64,000 nucleotides of DNA from Rhizobium grahamii CCGE 502 (GCF_000298315.2 NZ_AEYE02000014.1:248001-312000); one strand, 5' to 3'; positions 26,294 through 37,197 are shown, counted from the stretch's first letter. Notes: generated by a model not told the origin, from the letters alone. Numbers and translations: made by a program.

Positions 26294-27418
26294 ATGAGCA
26301 AGCTTTTCGACCCCACCAAGGTTGGCGATATTTCCGTTAGGAATCACATCGTGATGGCGCCGCTGACTCGCAACCGATCGCCGGGCGCGATCCCGAATGA
26401 TCTCAACGTCGAGTATTACCGTCAGCGTGCCACGGCCGGTCTCATTATCACTGAGGCAACCGCAATCACCCATCAAGGTCAGGGCTATGCCGACGTTCCG
26501 GGCCTTTACAAAAAGGAAGCACTCGACGGGTGGAAGCGTGTCACCGATGCTGTCCACGCCGCGGGAGGCAAGATCGTCGTGCAGATGTGGCATGTCGGCC
26601 GTATCTCGCACACGACACTGCAGCCGAACGGCGGCAAGCCCGTTTCCTCTACCAACCGCATTGCCAAGGCCAAGACCTACCTTGTCGATAACGACGGCTC
26701 CGGCGCGTTTGCCGATACCTCCGAGCCGCGCGCCCTTGAAACCTCGGAAATTCCGGGTATCGTTGAAGATTATCGCAAAGCGGCGCGTGCCGCGATCGAC
26801 GCTGGCTTCGACGGTGTCGAAATTCACGGCGCAAACGGCTACCTGCTCGATCAATTCCTGCGTGACGGTGTGAACGACCGAAACGACCAGTATGGCGGCT
26901 CGATCGAAAACCGGGCGCGCTTCACCTTTGAAGTGGTAGATGCCGTGACCAAGGAAATCGGTGCCGGAAGCACCGCAATCCGCATTTCGCCGGTCACGCC
27001 TTCTGGAGAAAGCTACGATTCTGCCCCCCAGGTCCTCTTCACCCATTTGGTCGAGGGTCTGGCAAGATATGATCTCGCCTATATTCACGTCATCGAAGGT
27101 CAGACCGGCGGTGATCGCGATTTCATGCAGGGCACAAACCCCGCCTTCGACTATGCAGCTCTGCGCCAGGCTTACGAGAAGGCTGGCGGCAAGGCGAACT
27201 GGATGGTCAACAACGGCTATGACCGGGAAATGGCGATCGATGCCGTCGAGAGCGGCCGCGCCGATCTTGTCGCTTTCGGCAAACCGTTCATCGCCAATCC
27301 GGATTTGGTCGAACGCCTGGAAAAGAACCTGCCGCTGAACGCGCCGCAACAGGCAACCTTCTACGGTGGTGGGCCAAAGGGTTACATCGACTACCCCGTG
27401 GTGGAAAAAGCCGCCTAA
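26294..27418 (+). CDS. nemA: alkene reductase / NADH:flavin oxidoreductase (old yellow enzyme family)
   Basis: This 374-residue FMN enzyme reduces activated double bonds, N-ethylmaleimide or nitro compounds. It shows IVMAPLTRNRS at the start, VQMWHVGRISH and the active-site HGANGYLLDQFLRDGVNDR (the FMN/substrate region of OYE enzymes), with RADLVAFGKPFIANPDLVER near the end. ATG 26294 follows GAGAAAGGACCTAC. The upstream ArsR gene with two cysteines suggests induction by electrophiles. A terminator follows. The symbol is by family resemblance to E. coli NemA and is not proof of the same substrate. Confidence 0.9.
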   Translation: MSKLFDPTKVGDISVRNHIVMAPLTRNRSPGAIPNDLNVEYYRQRATAGLIITEATAITHQGQGYADVPGLYKKEALDGWKRVTDAVHAAGGKIVVQMWHVGRISHTTLQPNGGKPVSSTNRIAKAKTYLVDNDGSGAFADTSEPRALETSEIPGIVEDYRKAARAAIDAGFDGVEIHGANGYLLDQFLRDGVNDRNDQYGGSIENRARFTFEVVDAVTKEIGAGSTAIRISPVTPSGESYDSAPQVLFTHLVEGLARYDLAYIHVIEGQTGGDRDFMQGTNPAFDYAALRQAYEKAGGKANWMVNNGYDREMAIDAVESGRADLVAFGKPFIANPDLVERLEKNLPLNAPQQATFYGGGPKGYIDYPVVEKAA

Positions 27419-27438
27419 CCTCAAGAGCATGATGTGAG

Positions 27439-27465
27439 ATCCCGCCTTAGGCGGGATTTCCTTTT
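27439..27465 (+). terminator. Rho-independent terminator of the OYE gene
   Basis: ATCCCGCC (27439-27446), loop TTA and GGCGGGAT (27450-27457) are followed by a T-rich stretch with two C interruptions. Confidence 0.8.
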
Positions 27466-27490
27466 CTCCTGACGCCGTTAGGATGCGGCC

Positions 27491-28294
27491 ATGTTCGAAT
27501 CCCATATCAACCGCTGGCGACTGACCGTCGACGGTCAACCGATCATCACCCATTCCAGCCACCTGTTGCCTGTCCTCTGGGACGGAAAAGCTGCGATGCT
27601 GAAACTCTCCCAGGATGAGGCCGAGCGAGCCGGCGGCGCCCTGATGCAATGGTGGGATGGCATCGGCGCTGCCAAGGTCTACGCACACGACGGCGAGGCC
27701 GTTCTGCTCGAGCGAGCAATGGGCAGTCAGTCACTGCTTGCAATGGCTATGGACGGCGCCGACGATGCGGCAACCCGCATTATGTGCAGCACCGTAGCCA
27801 AGCTTCATGCCCCACGCAGGCAGGCATTGCCAAACCTCATTCCGCTAGCGCTTTGGTTTCGCGAGCTGGAACCGACTGCCCGAGCTCACGGCGGCACATT
27901 GGCTCACTGCCACAGCATTGCTGAAAGCCTGCTTGCGGGCGCCACAGATCCCGTCGTCCTCCACGGCGACATTCACCACAGCAACATCCTCGATTTCCAA
28001 CAGCATGGCTGGCTGGCAATCGACCCCAAGGGACTGGTCGGCGAACGCGGTTTTGACTATGCCAACATCTTTGCCAACGAAGACCTTCCGACGATAACGG
28101 CCTCGGGCCGTCTGCAGAGACAACTCCGGATCGTCGTGAGCAAGGCCGGCCTTGAGCCAAAACGCCTGTTGCAATGGATTGTAGCCTATTCCGGCCTGTC
28201 GGCGGCCTGGTTTCTTGGCGATGGATCGACGGGACAGGCCGAAAGTCCCCTCGCCGTGGCGCGTATCGCACTGGCCGAACTGCAGCAGGCTTAG
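27491..28294 (+). CDS. aminoglycoside/hydroxyurea kinase family protein (APH(6)-like)
   Basis: This 267-residue kinase-fold protein has the catalytic loop VVLHGDIHHSNIL (Asp in HGDxHxxN) and the metal-binding AIDPKGLVGERGFDYAN, the pattern of the streptomycin 6-kinase and hydroxyurea kinase family. Chromosomal members in soil bacteria may phosphorylate aminoglycosides or unknown metabolites. ATG 27491 directly follows AGGATGCGGCC. It is isolated behind a terminator and faces the SDR gene, 26 bases away. Resistance to streptomycin is possible but cannot be concluded. Confidence 0.87.
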   Translation: MFESHINRWRLTVDGQPIITHSSHLLPVLWDGKAAMLKLSQDEAERAGGALMQWWDGIGAAKVYAHDGEAVLLERAMGSQSLLAMAMDGADDAATRIMCSTVAKLHAPRRQALPNLIPLALWFRELEPTARAHGGTLAHCHSIAESLLAGATDPVVLHGDIHHSNILDFQQHGWLAIDPKGLVGERGFDYANIFANEDLPTITASGRLQRQLRIVVSKAGLEPKRLLQWIVAYSGLSAAWFLGDGSTGQAESPLAVARIALAELQQA

Positions 28295-28320
28295 ACGATC
28301 AATGCAATCCTAAGCCGGTG

Positions 28321-29328
28321 CTAAAGCACCGCTTGCACCGAAGCAGCCGCTTCGATTTGTGGCCCCCCGGGCAGGCAACCGAGCGAAACCAGCGAGGCAC
28401 GAACAGCTTCGTCGATGGCCGTATGCGGCTCGCTACCGAGCTCGGCGACCAATCGTTCATTCGACATCCGCAAAGGCTCCCGCCAGAGATAACGCATCTC
28501 TTTCAACTCTCGCATGAAGGTGATGAACGGCGCCGACAGCGGCACGATCCACCACGGAAAGGTGCGTGTCTTTATCTCTTTGCCGGCGACCCGCTCAATC
28601 GCGGCGGCCATCTGGCCACCATCTGCATCCCAGAAGCCGTCCATGTGATAGACCGCAAAGGATGGCAGGCGATCGCCGCGTTCGACGAGACGGATCATCG
28701 TCTCCGCAACGTCGGGCAGATAGGCCCATTGATGCCCGATACCGCGCCGGGCCGGATTCTTGATCGTCTGCACCGGTTTTCCGGGCGTGACCATGCCTTG
28801 CGAGAACCAGCTGCTCGCGGCCCCCGGTCCGAAGAAATCGCCCGCGCGGACGATGATGACCGGCACGCCGGTCCGCGAGGCAACCTCCAGACGTCGTTCC
28901 ATTTCGACGCGGATCGCCCCCTTCTTCGTCACCGGATGCTGTGGGCTGTTTTCCCGAAGCATGGGAAAGGCATCTGGTCCGAAATTATAGACTGTTCCTG
29001 GCAAGACGATGCGGGCGCCGACCGAGCGGGCGGCAGCGATCGCGTTGTCAAGCATCGGGAGAACGAGCTTCTCCCAGTCACGATAACCCGGTGGATTGAC
29101 GGCATGGATGATAAGGCTGACGCCTTGCGCGGCCGCCATGAGATCGGCGGCATTCATCGCATCGCCCTGGATCCACTGGAAGGTCGGCGCCTTCGAGCGA
29201 GCCCTTGATACGTCCCGGTTCAGCGCCCTCACCCGCCAGCCACGCGCGGCGAGCTTTCGTGCGACCTCGCCGCCGATTCCGCCGCTCGCACCCAGCACCA
29301 GCGCAACTTGTTTGTTCTGTTCCGTCAC
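28321..29328 (-). CDS. NAD(P)-dependent epimerase/dehydratase-like SDR protein
   Basis: This extended or atypical short-chain dehydrogenase of about 335 residues begins with the nucleotide-binding ALVLGASGGIGGEVARKLA. HAVNPPGY, GTVYNFGP and VRAGDFFGPGA follow, in the style of NAD-dependent epimerases that lack a full YxxxK. GTG 29326-29328 is preferred because GGAG lies 6 bases upstream; ATG 29343 is the alternative and adds five residues. It is divergent from a LysR gene across about 80 bases that contain a repeated ACGAAATT motif, so regulation by that LysR protein is likely. The substrate is unknown. Confidence 0.87.
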   Translation of the reverse strand: MTEQNKQVALVLGASGGIGGEVARKLAARGWRVRALNRDVSRARSKAPTFQWIQGDAMNAADLMAAAQGVSLIIHAVNPPGYRDWEKLVLPMLDNAIAAARSVGARIVLPGTVYNFGPDAFPMLRENSPQHPVTKKGAIRVEMERRLEVASRTGVPVIIVRAGDFFGPGAASSWFSQGMVTPGKPVQTIKNPARRGIGHQWAYLPDVAETMIRLVERGDRLPSFAVYHMDGFWDADGGQMAAAIERVAGKEIKTRTFPWWIVPLSAPFITFMRELKEMRYLWREPLRMSNERLVAELGSEPHTAIDEAVRASLVSLGCLPGGPQIEAAASVQAVL

Positions 29329-29381
29329 GATGATCTCCGTCATTTTTGAACTGACAAGATCATGCAGATATTCCCACATAA

Positions 29382-29401
29382 ACGAAATTGACGAAATTCG
29401 T
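29382..29401. promoter_or_regulatory. candidate operator between SDR and LysR genes
   Basis: ACGAAATT occurs twice (29382-29389 and 29391-29398), and the second copy extends into the palindrome ACGAAATTCGT (29391-29401). The position between divergent genes fits a LysR-type binding site; binding is inferred. Confidence 0.4.
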
Positions 29402-29422
29402 GCTGCCGCTATACATAAATCC

Positions 29423-30334
29423 ATGAACAAGGAACCCGACTGGCATTTCTACCGAACCTTGCTCGCCGTTCTCGAATACGGATCGCTTTCGGCAGCAGCC
29501 CGCAATCTGGGCCTCACGCAGCCGACGGTTGGGCGCCACATCGATGCTCTCGAGGAGGCAATCGGCTCACAACTCTTCGTCCGCTCGCCGAACGGTCTCT
29601 TGCCCACCGACGCAGCCCTTGAATTGAAGCCTTACGCCGAAGCCCTGGCCGTAACATCGGCCGCGCTGCTGCGCACGGCCTCGGGACATCGGGAGCGAGT
29701 TGCCGGCACTGTCCGGATAAGTGCCAGCGAAGTGATCGGCGTGGAAGTGCTTCCGCCCATTCTTGCACCACTCGTCGCGGCTTACCCCGACCTCAACATC
29801 GAACTCTCTGCGTCGGATGCCATCGAGGACCTTCTTACCCGCGAGGCAGATATCGCCGTTCGGATGGCGGAGCCAGTCCAGGATCAGCTTGTCGCCCGCC
29901 ATATAGGGGAGATACCGCTGGGCCTCCACGCCCACCGTCGCTATCTCGAGCGACACGGAGTGCCGCAGGAGATGGCCGACCTGACACGACATCGCTTTGT
30001 CGGTTTCGACCGCCCGACGGCCTACATCAGAACCATGATAACGCGCTTTCCTATTCCTGAGGGGCTCACCTTCACCTTCAAGAGCGACAACCCGCTTGCG
30101 CAGATCTCTGCTATTCGCGCCGGCATGGGGATAGGAATTTGCCAGGCGGGGCTTGCTGCCAGGGACCCGGATCTTTTGCCCGTCCTGCAGGAGCATTTCC
30201 GCATACCGCTCGACACATGGGTCGTCATGCACGAGGGAACGAAGACCGCACGCCGCTACCGCGTCACGTTCGACGCGCTTGTAGACGGCCTGATGAATTA
30301 CGTGGGAGAAACGGCGCGCAAGCGCCGGCGCTGA
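29423..30334 (+). CDS. LysR family transcriptional regulator
   Basis: This 303-residue protein has a winged helix (about 5-63, including AARNLGLTQPTVGRHIDALE) and an effector-binding domain with the usual RAGMGIGICQAGLA segment. ATG 29423 (MNKEPDWHFYRTLL) matches the family length; longer readings run antisense into the neighbouring SDR gene and are rejected. It is divergent from the SDR gene and probably controls it together with itself. It resembles LysR proteins that regulate an adjacent NAD-dependent oxidoreductase. The inducer is unknown. Confidence 0.92.
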   Translation: MNKEPDWHFYRTLLAVLEYGSLSAAARNLGLTQPTVGRHIDALEEAIGSQLFVRSPNGLLPTDAALELKPYAEALAVTSAALLRTASGHRERVAGTVRISASEVIGVEVLPPILAPLVAAYPDLNIELSASDAIEDLLTREADIAVRMAEPVQDQLVARHIGEIPLGLHAHRRYLERHGVPQEMADLTRHRFVGFDRPTAYIRTMITRFPIPEGLTFTFKSDNPLAQISAIRAGMGIGICQAGLAARDPDLLPVLQEHFRIPLDTWVVMHEGTKTARRYRVTFDALVDGLMNYVGETARKRRR

Positions 30335-30361
30335 TCATCGCATTGGCGATCAGGCACCATG

Positions 30362-30643
30362 TCATGCGCGCGGCGAAGTTTCGCTGGAATGGCTTTTCCA
30401 CGTTCCGTCGACCACCTCGGTCTCTGGCCGGTCCCCGCCTTCGGCGTACTCCTCATGCCATTTTCCCTTGTCATCCTGCCAGCTGATTTCTGCGGAATCA
30501 CCGCCGACCTGCTGTTCGGCCGCAACGATACGGGCTGCTTCGAGCGCTTCGGAATGTGTCGGGAATGCTTCGGAATACACACCACCCAACCGGTAGGCCC
30601 AGCCCCCGTCGTGAGGCACGACCTCGTAGACCACCTTGACCAT
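30362..30643 (-). CDS. DUF2188 domain small protein
   Basis: This 93-residue cytoplasmic protein has the DUF2188 pattern: YEVVPHDGGWAYRLGGVYSE, then FPTHSEALEAARIVAAEQ, ISWQDDKGKWHEEY. ATG 30643 is set by GAGGAG about 8 bases upstream. DUF2188 proteins are small, common in rhizobia, and have no known role. It faces the LysR gene end, 27 bases apart, and is divergent from chaA across about 230 bases. The family is clear; the function is unknown. Confidence 0.85.
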   Translation of the reverse strand: MVKVVYEVVPHDGGWAYRLGGVYSEAFPTHSEALEAARIVAAEQQVGGDSAEISWQDDKGKWHEEYAEGGDRPETEVVDGTWKSHSSETSPRA

Positions 30644-30873
30644 GCATTTCACTCCTCTTCTTCTTGTTCGCGCTCCAATGCGGACCGGATGCATCCAGTT
30701 CTGCGCGGGCCGCGTTGCAAGAGACGAGTGGGCGCCGCGATGTGCTTCCGGCTGACCGATGCGTTAGTATTCCATTAAATTCTCAAGACTGCAAACGCAC
30801 TGGCTACCATGCTCGCTTGCCATGCAAAATCATCGCTTTAGACTTCTTGGATGAATCAAAGTCGGAGCTTTTC

Positions 30874-31971
30874 GTGCAAATCGTGTCGCGACTGAAAGAC
30901 GAAATGTTCCTTGTGTTGGCAATGGCCGTCGCCGTCGTCGCGTATTTCTCGGAACATACCGTCCTTGAAATGGGGCGTGGCATGTCGCTGATCGCGGCCG
31001 TAGCGCTTGTTGCCACGATCGTCGTCGCCTCCGTTCGCGTCGCCCATCATGCCGAGATCCTGGCAATCAAGGTCGGTGATCCCTACGGAACGATGATCCT
31101 GACGCTGTCGGCGGTTGCCGTAGAGGTCATCATCCTCGCAATCATGATGAGCGGCGAAAGCTCCCCTACCCTCGTTCGCGATACAATCTACGCTGCCCTT
31201 ATGCTCGACATCAACGGCATTCTCGGCCTCGCCGCTCTGCTCGGCGGCTTGAAGCACGGCGAGCAACCCTACAACGACAATTCTGGCAAAACCTACGGCG
31301 TCATGATTCTCACCGCCATGGGCATCTCGATGATCGTTCCGGAATTCGTGCCCGACGACAAATGGCACTATTATTCCGCCTTCACCATCGTGGCGATGAT
31401 CGCGCTTTACGGCTTGTTCCTGCGTATGCAAGTCGGTCAGCACAGCTACTTCTTCAGCTATGCCTACCCGCGGGGAGAGCGGAAGAAGACGGACGCCGAG
31501 GAACACTCGGCCGAAGACTCCACGATGGTCTCGATTGCAACAATCCTGATCGGGGTCGTCATCATCGGCCTCCTGGCGGAATTCATGTCGACTTTCATGA
31601 CGGAAGGCTTGCGAGACACTGGCGCCCCAGTCGCGCTTACCGCCATCGTTGTGGCTGCGATTTCGGCTGCGCCCGAAATCCTCACCGCGCTCCGTGCCGC
31701 TCTGCGCAACCGCATGCAGGCGACCGTGAACATCGCCATGGGCGCCTCGTTGTCCACCGTCATCCTGACGGTCCCTGTCATGGAGGCGATCGCCCTCTAC
31801 ACCGGCCAGCCTTTCATCATGGCGATGACGCCGGTACAGACCGTTATGGTAGCGATTACGCTGATTGCGGCGGCGATTAATCTCAACGACGGCGAAACCA
31901 ACGCCATCGAAGGCATGACGCACTTCATTCTTTTCGCGACGTTCCTGATGCTATCGGCGCTCGGTCTCTGA
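30874..31971 (+). CDS. chaA: Ca2+/H+ (Na+/H+) antiporter ChaA-like, CaCA superfamily
   Basis: This 365-residue inner-membrane antiporter has about 11 membrane segments. The two cation-binding repeats are seen as GDPYGTMILTLSAVAVEVII and APVALTAIVVAAISAAPEIL, each with an acidic residue in a membrane helix. GTG 30874 is chosen because GGAG (30864-30867) sits 6 bases upstream and the resulting length equals the 366 residues of E. coli ChaA; upstream in-frame sequence is unlike the family. The acidic cytosolic loop (KKTDAEEHSAEDS) lies between the two halves. Its role is probably sodium or calcium efflux at alkaline pH. Confidence 0.87.
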   Translation: MQIVSRLKDEMFLVLAMAVAVVAYFSEHTVLEMGRGMSLIAAVALVATIVVASVRVAHHAEILAIKVGDPYGTMILTLSAVAVEVIILAIMMSGESSPTLVRDTIYAALMLDINGILGLAALLGGLKHGEQPYNDNSGKTYGVMILTAMGISMIVPEFVPDDKWHYYSAFTIVAMIALYGLFLRMQVGQHSYFFSYAYPRGERKKTDAEEHSAEDSTMVSIATILIGVVIIGLLAEFMSTFMTEGLRDTGAPVALTAIVVAAISAAPEILTALRAALRNRMQATVNIAMGASLSTVILTVPVMEAIALYTGQPFIMAMTPVQTVMVAITLIAAAINLNDGETNAIEGMTHFILFATFLMLSALGL

Positions 31972-31991
31972 ACGAACTAAACGACAGATCG

Positions 31992-33146
31992 TCAGGCAGC
32001 GGCACGAATGCCGGGCTCGAATAGAACTGAACGATCGCGCCCAGAATCCTTCGCCGCGTAGAGCGCGGCGTCGGCCGTCTTGATCAAATCAGTCAAGGAA
32101 GGTTGGCTTTCCTCTACGGCAGCGACGCCGATACTCACCGTAAGCGATATCTGTTCGCCGCCACATTCAACGACAAGAGTACGCACGACTTTGCGAATGC
32201 TCTCCGCTATAGCGAGTGCTTCACTGGGCGCAGCCTTTGGCAAGTACACGCCGAATTCTTCTCCACCCAGCCGACCGAAGCTGTCGCCCGCCCGCATGGT
32301 GCGGCTGATCGCTCCTGCAAACGATACGAGTACCGTATCGCCGGCATCATGACCGAAACGGTCGTTCACCTGTTTGAAGAAATCCAGATCCATCAGCAGT
32401 AACGCGCTGCCTTTCAGCGCCGTGCGTGGTAGCCGTGACATGAACCAGCGCCGATTGCCGATGCCGGTCAGCATGTCCGTTTCGGCGACACGCCGCAACT
32501 CTGCTTCGGTTCGCTCCGTGGCAAGGATGACAACGAATAGCGCGACCGCGAATTGCGACATGATCCGCAAGAAGAAGGCCCATATAGGTGTCATCGGCGC
32601 GACGTCGCGTGCGAGGAGACCGACGACTACCATCAATGCAAGCAGCCCACCCAGGCCAATCGAGGCGGCGAGCGGTATCCGCGCTGGCAACCGCTCACGC
32701 GCGCCATCCCCCAGCACACAAACGGCAGAAGCCATTAGCGACGCGAACGCAAAAGCGTTGCCGACACTGCCCCGCAAATAGCTTGTAACGTGAAATTGCG
32801 TTGCCACCGCAACAACGGCCGCCAGGGGCGGAATGGCAAGCGCTGCCCAATCCATGCGCCGAAACTTGCTGCTGCTCAGCCGGCGGATGCCGATCCAGAA
32901 GAGTGCGTACCCCGTCATGCCGAGGACGATGCTGCCGAAACCCCAAACCGGAACCGACAACAAATGCTGCTCGCCCAATCCGGCCAGAGCCGAGGCCAGA
33001 GCAAGCGCAAAATAGCCCGCCGCGAGTGCCCCTAAGCCTTCGCCGCCCCGCGATTGAATGCGCATGTAAACGAAGCAGACTGCACCGACCAGAAAGGAAC
33101 ATTGGTGCAGCAGGAGAACAGTCGCCAAATCGAGATGGATGGTCAT
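31992..33146 (-). CDS. membrane-anchored diguanylate cyclase (GGDEF)
   Basis: This 384-residue protein has seven or so N-terminal membrane helices (residues 1-210) and a C-terminal GGDEF domain (about 220-380). The catalytic motif is GGEEF at 294-298. An intact RxxD inhibitory site (RAGD, 285-288) lies five residues before it, so the enzyme should make c-di-GMP and be product-inhibited. MDLDFFKQVNDRFGHDAGD is the usual substrate-binding segment. The membrane part resembles a sensory module, but no ligand is evident. It is transcribed alone, downstream of and parallel to aatA, behind a terminator. Confidence 0.92.
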   Translation of the reverse strand: MTIHLDLATVLLLHQCSFLVGAVCFVYMRIQSRGGEGLGALAAGYFALALASALAGLGEQHLLSVPVWGFGSIVLGMTGYALFWIGIRRLSSSKFRRMDWAALAIPPLAAVVAVATQFHVTSYLRGSVGNAFAFASLMASAVCVLGDGARERLPARIPLAASIGLGGLLALMVVVGLLARDVAPMTPIWAFFLRIMSQFAVALFVVILATERTEAELRRVAETDMLTGIGNRRWFMSRLPRTALKGSALLLMDLDFFKQVNDRFGHDAGDTVLVSFAGAISRTMRAGDSFGRLGGEEFGVYLPKAAPSEALAIAESIRKVVRTLVVECGGEQISLTVSIGVAAVEESQPSLTDLIKTADAALYAAKDSGRDRSVLFEPGIRAAA

Positions 33147-33227
33147 GATCCCGAAAACATCAGAGCCAAGGAAATTCGCCCGACAGATAAGCGACAGTTG
33201 TTAGCGAAGATTGAATTGCTAGCCTGC

Positions 33228-33257
33228 AAAAAAGAACCCGCCGTTTCTGGCGGGTTC
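33228..33257 (-). terminator. Rho-independent terminator of aatA
   Basis: On the minus strand GAACCCGCC and GGCGGGTTC (plus-strand 33234-33242 and 33249-33257) are followed by six Ts (33228-33233). Confidence 0.92.
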
Positions 33258-33283
33258 TAACACATCAGCGCGCAGATCGAAGC

Positions 33284-34860
<1,577 letters not shown>

Positions 34861-37197
34861 ATGTTTCTGGAAGACGAGTTCGTCATAAGGCGCCTCCGCG
34901 CCCGCCGCGTATCCATCTCATTGCTGGTTGCATTCGTAGCGCTCGCCGCGTCGATCCTTATGACATTCGGGCTCGTCACGACGGTTTATGCCGAAGAAAG
35001 CCAGCAGAAGGTCGAGCAACTCGCCGGACTCGTTCGACCGAACGACGTCAATAGCGGCTCGCTGCTCTTTCCAGCCAAGGAGCCCGGTTTCTTCGTCGAG
35101 GCCCCGCGCCTGAAGACCGATGTGCATGTGGATGTTTCCGGCCCCATTGCTCGTGTCAAGGTCACGCAACGTTTCCAGAACCCGAGTAAGGGCTGGGTTG
35201 AGGGCACCTACGTCTTTCCGCTGCCGGAAAACTCCGCCGTCGACGTGCTGAAGATGCAGATCGGCGAACGCTTCATCGAAGGGCAGATCAAGCCGCGCCA
35301 GGAAGCGCGCGAAATCTACGAACAGGCAAAGGCCGAAGGCAAGAAGGCCGCTCTGCTCGAGCAGCAGCGCCCAAACATCTTCACCAACCAGGTCGCCAAC
35401 ATCGGCCCGGGCGAAACGATTGTCGTGCAGATCGAATACCAGCAGGCGATCCATCAGTCCGGCGGCGAATTCTCGCTGCGCTTTCCGATGGTCGTCGCCC
35501 CGCGCTACAATCCTGCGCCGATTGTCCAGGCCGTGGAGTTCAACAATGGCGCAGGTTTTGCGGCCCCCGTTGATCCGGTGGAAAATCGCGAGAAGATCGA
35601 AGCGCCTATCCTCGATCCACACGAGAATGCAAAGATCAATCCCGTCGCGCTCACCGTCGATCTCAAGGCCGGCTTCCCGCTTGGCGACGTGAAGTCTTCG
35701 TTCCACGACGTCGACATCAAGCAGGACGGTGACCAGAACCGTATGATCTCGCTCAAAGGTGAAAGCGTTGCTGCTGACAAGGACTTCGAGCTCACCTGGA
35801 AGGCCGCGCCAGGCAAGACGCCGAGCGCCGGGCTTTTCCGCGAGGTCGTCAATGGTAAGACCTATTTGCTCGCCTTCGTGACACCACCGGCAATACTGGA
35901 TGCATCCCAGCCTACGGCCAAGCGCGAGGTCGTCTTCGTCATCGACAATTCCGGCTCCATGTCAGGCCCGGCGATCGAGCAGGCCAAGGAAAGCCTGGCA
36001 CTCGCAATCTCGAAGCTCAATCCGGATGACCGCTTCAATGTCATCCGCTTCGACGACACCATGACTGATTACTTCAACGGTCTCGTCGCCGCCTCGCCCG
36101 ACAATCGCGAGAAAGCCATTGCCTACGTGCGCGGGCTGACCGCCGACGGCGGCACCGAAATGTTGCCGGCACTGCAGGATGCCCTGCGCAACCAAGGTCC
36201 GGTCGCAAACGGAGCGCTTCGTCAGGTCGTGTTCCTGACGGACGGCGCAATCGGCAACGAGCAGCAGCTCTTCGCCGAGATCAACCAGAACCGCGGCGAC
36301 GCCCGCGTCTTCACCGTCGGCATCGGCTCGGCGCCGAACTCCTACTTCATGACCAAGGCTGCCGAAACAGGACGCGGCACGTTCACCCAGATCGGCTCGA
36401 CGGATCAGGTCGCAAGCCGCATGGGAGAGTTGTTCGCAAAGCTTCAGAACCCGGCGATGACCGATATTGCAGCTACGTTCGACGGCATAAGGGCCGAGGA
36501 TATCACGCCGAACCCTATGCCTGACCTCTACACGGGTGAGCCGGTCATCCTCACTGCCGAACTGCCGGAGGAAAAGCCCGCGGGTAAACTGCAGATCATA
36601 GGCAAAACCGGCATTCAGCCTTGGCGCATCGACATGGATATCGCCAACGCCGCCAATGGCGAAGGCATTTCGAAGCTCTGGGCGCGGCGCAAGATCGATG
36701 ATCTCGAAGCCCTTGCCTACGAGAGGCAGGACCGCGCGTCGCTCGACAAGGACATCGAGACGGTAGCGCTCGCCCATCACCTCGTCTCACGTGTGACCAG
36801 CCTTGTCGCGGTCGACGTCACGCCGTCCCGTCCGGCCGGCGAACCCGTCGGCTCGGCAAAGCTGCCGCTCAACCTGCCCGATGGATGGGATTTCGAAAAG
36901 GTCGTAGGAGAAGAAGCCCTGCCCGCACCTGCGAGCCCGCCCGATCACGCGATGGCAGCGCCCCAACAGCAGTTTGCGCAGCTGACAGCATCCCGAATGG
37001 CCGCCGCCCCGACGGCAAAGGCAGCTGGCTTGATCGCCCAGAAATCCGCTTCGGTAAAGCTGCCGCAAACGGCAACGCGCGCGGACGAACAGATCCTGAA
37101 AGGAATCGTCATGCTTCTCACCGCGCTGATTGCGGCAAGCGGGCTTGCCATCTGGCGCCGCCGCGTACGAGGCATCTTTGCAGGAGCCAAATCATGA
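34861..37197 (+). CDS. sortase target protein with VIT and von Willebrand A domains
   Basis: This 778-residue envelope protein belongs to the 'marine proteobacterial sortase target' family. An N-terminal membrane segment (about 18-43) is followed by a VIT domain (about 60-190) and a vWA domain with the MIDAS motif DNSGSMSG beginning at residue 362. At the C-terminus, LPQTA (734-738), a hydrophobic helix and an Arg-rich end (WRRRVRG) form an LPXTG-like sorting signal. A sortase gene overlaps its stop by four bases, so the pair is coupled. ATG 34861 follows GAGGG. A metal-dependent adhesion or binding role is inferred from vWA; partners are unknown. Confidence 0.92.
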   Translation: MFLEDEFVIRRLRARRVSISLLVAFVALAASILMTFGLVTTVYAEESQQKVEQLAGLVRPNDVNSGSLLFPAKEPGFFVEAPRLKTDVHVDVSGPIARVKVTQRFQNPSKGWVEGTYVFPLPENSAVDVLKMQIGERFIEGQIKPRQEAREIYEQAKAEGKKAALLEQQRPNIFTNQVANIGPGETIVVQIEYQQAIHQSGGEFSLRFPMVVAPRYNPAPIVQAVEFNNGAGFAAPVDPVENREKIEAPILDPHENAKINPVALTVDLKAGFPLGDVKSSFHDVDIKQDGDQNRMISLKGESVAADKDFELTWKAAPGKTPSAGLFREVVNGKTYLLAFVTPPAILDASQPTAKREVVFVIDNSGSMSGPAIEQAKESLALAISKLNPDDRFNVIRFDDTMTDYFNGLVAASPDNREKAIAYVRGLTADGGTEMLPALQDALRNQGPVANGALRQVVFLTDGAIGNEQQLFAEINQNRGDARVFTVGIGSAPNSYFMTKAAETGRGTFTQIGSTDQVASRMGELFAKLQNPAMTDIAATFDGIRAEDITPNPMPDLYTGEPVILTAELPEEKPAGKLQIIGKTGIQPWRIDMDIANAANGEGISKLWARRKIDDLEALAYERQDRASLDKDIETVALAHHLVSRVTSLVAVDVTPSRPAGEPVGSAKLPLNLPDGWDFEKVVGEEALPAPASPPDHAMAAPQQQFAQLTASRMAAAPTAKAAGLIAQKSASVKLPQTATRADEQILKGIVMLLTALIAASGLAIWRRRVRGIFAGAKS

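Noticed and set aside
26054-27688. Minus-strand open frame of 544 codons across the OYE gene
   Set aside because: It covers a clear plus-strand gene and its terminator and shows no domain. It is a reverse shadow of GC-rich codons.
28174-29208. Plus-strand open frame of 344 codons across the SDR gene
   Set aside because: The opposite strand encodes a recognisable nucleotide-binding protein; this frame is Arg/His-rich noise.
30856-31923. Minus-strand open frame of 355 codons across chaA
   Set aside because: It is Asp/His/Arg-rich and antisense to a clear antiporter with membrane helices.
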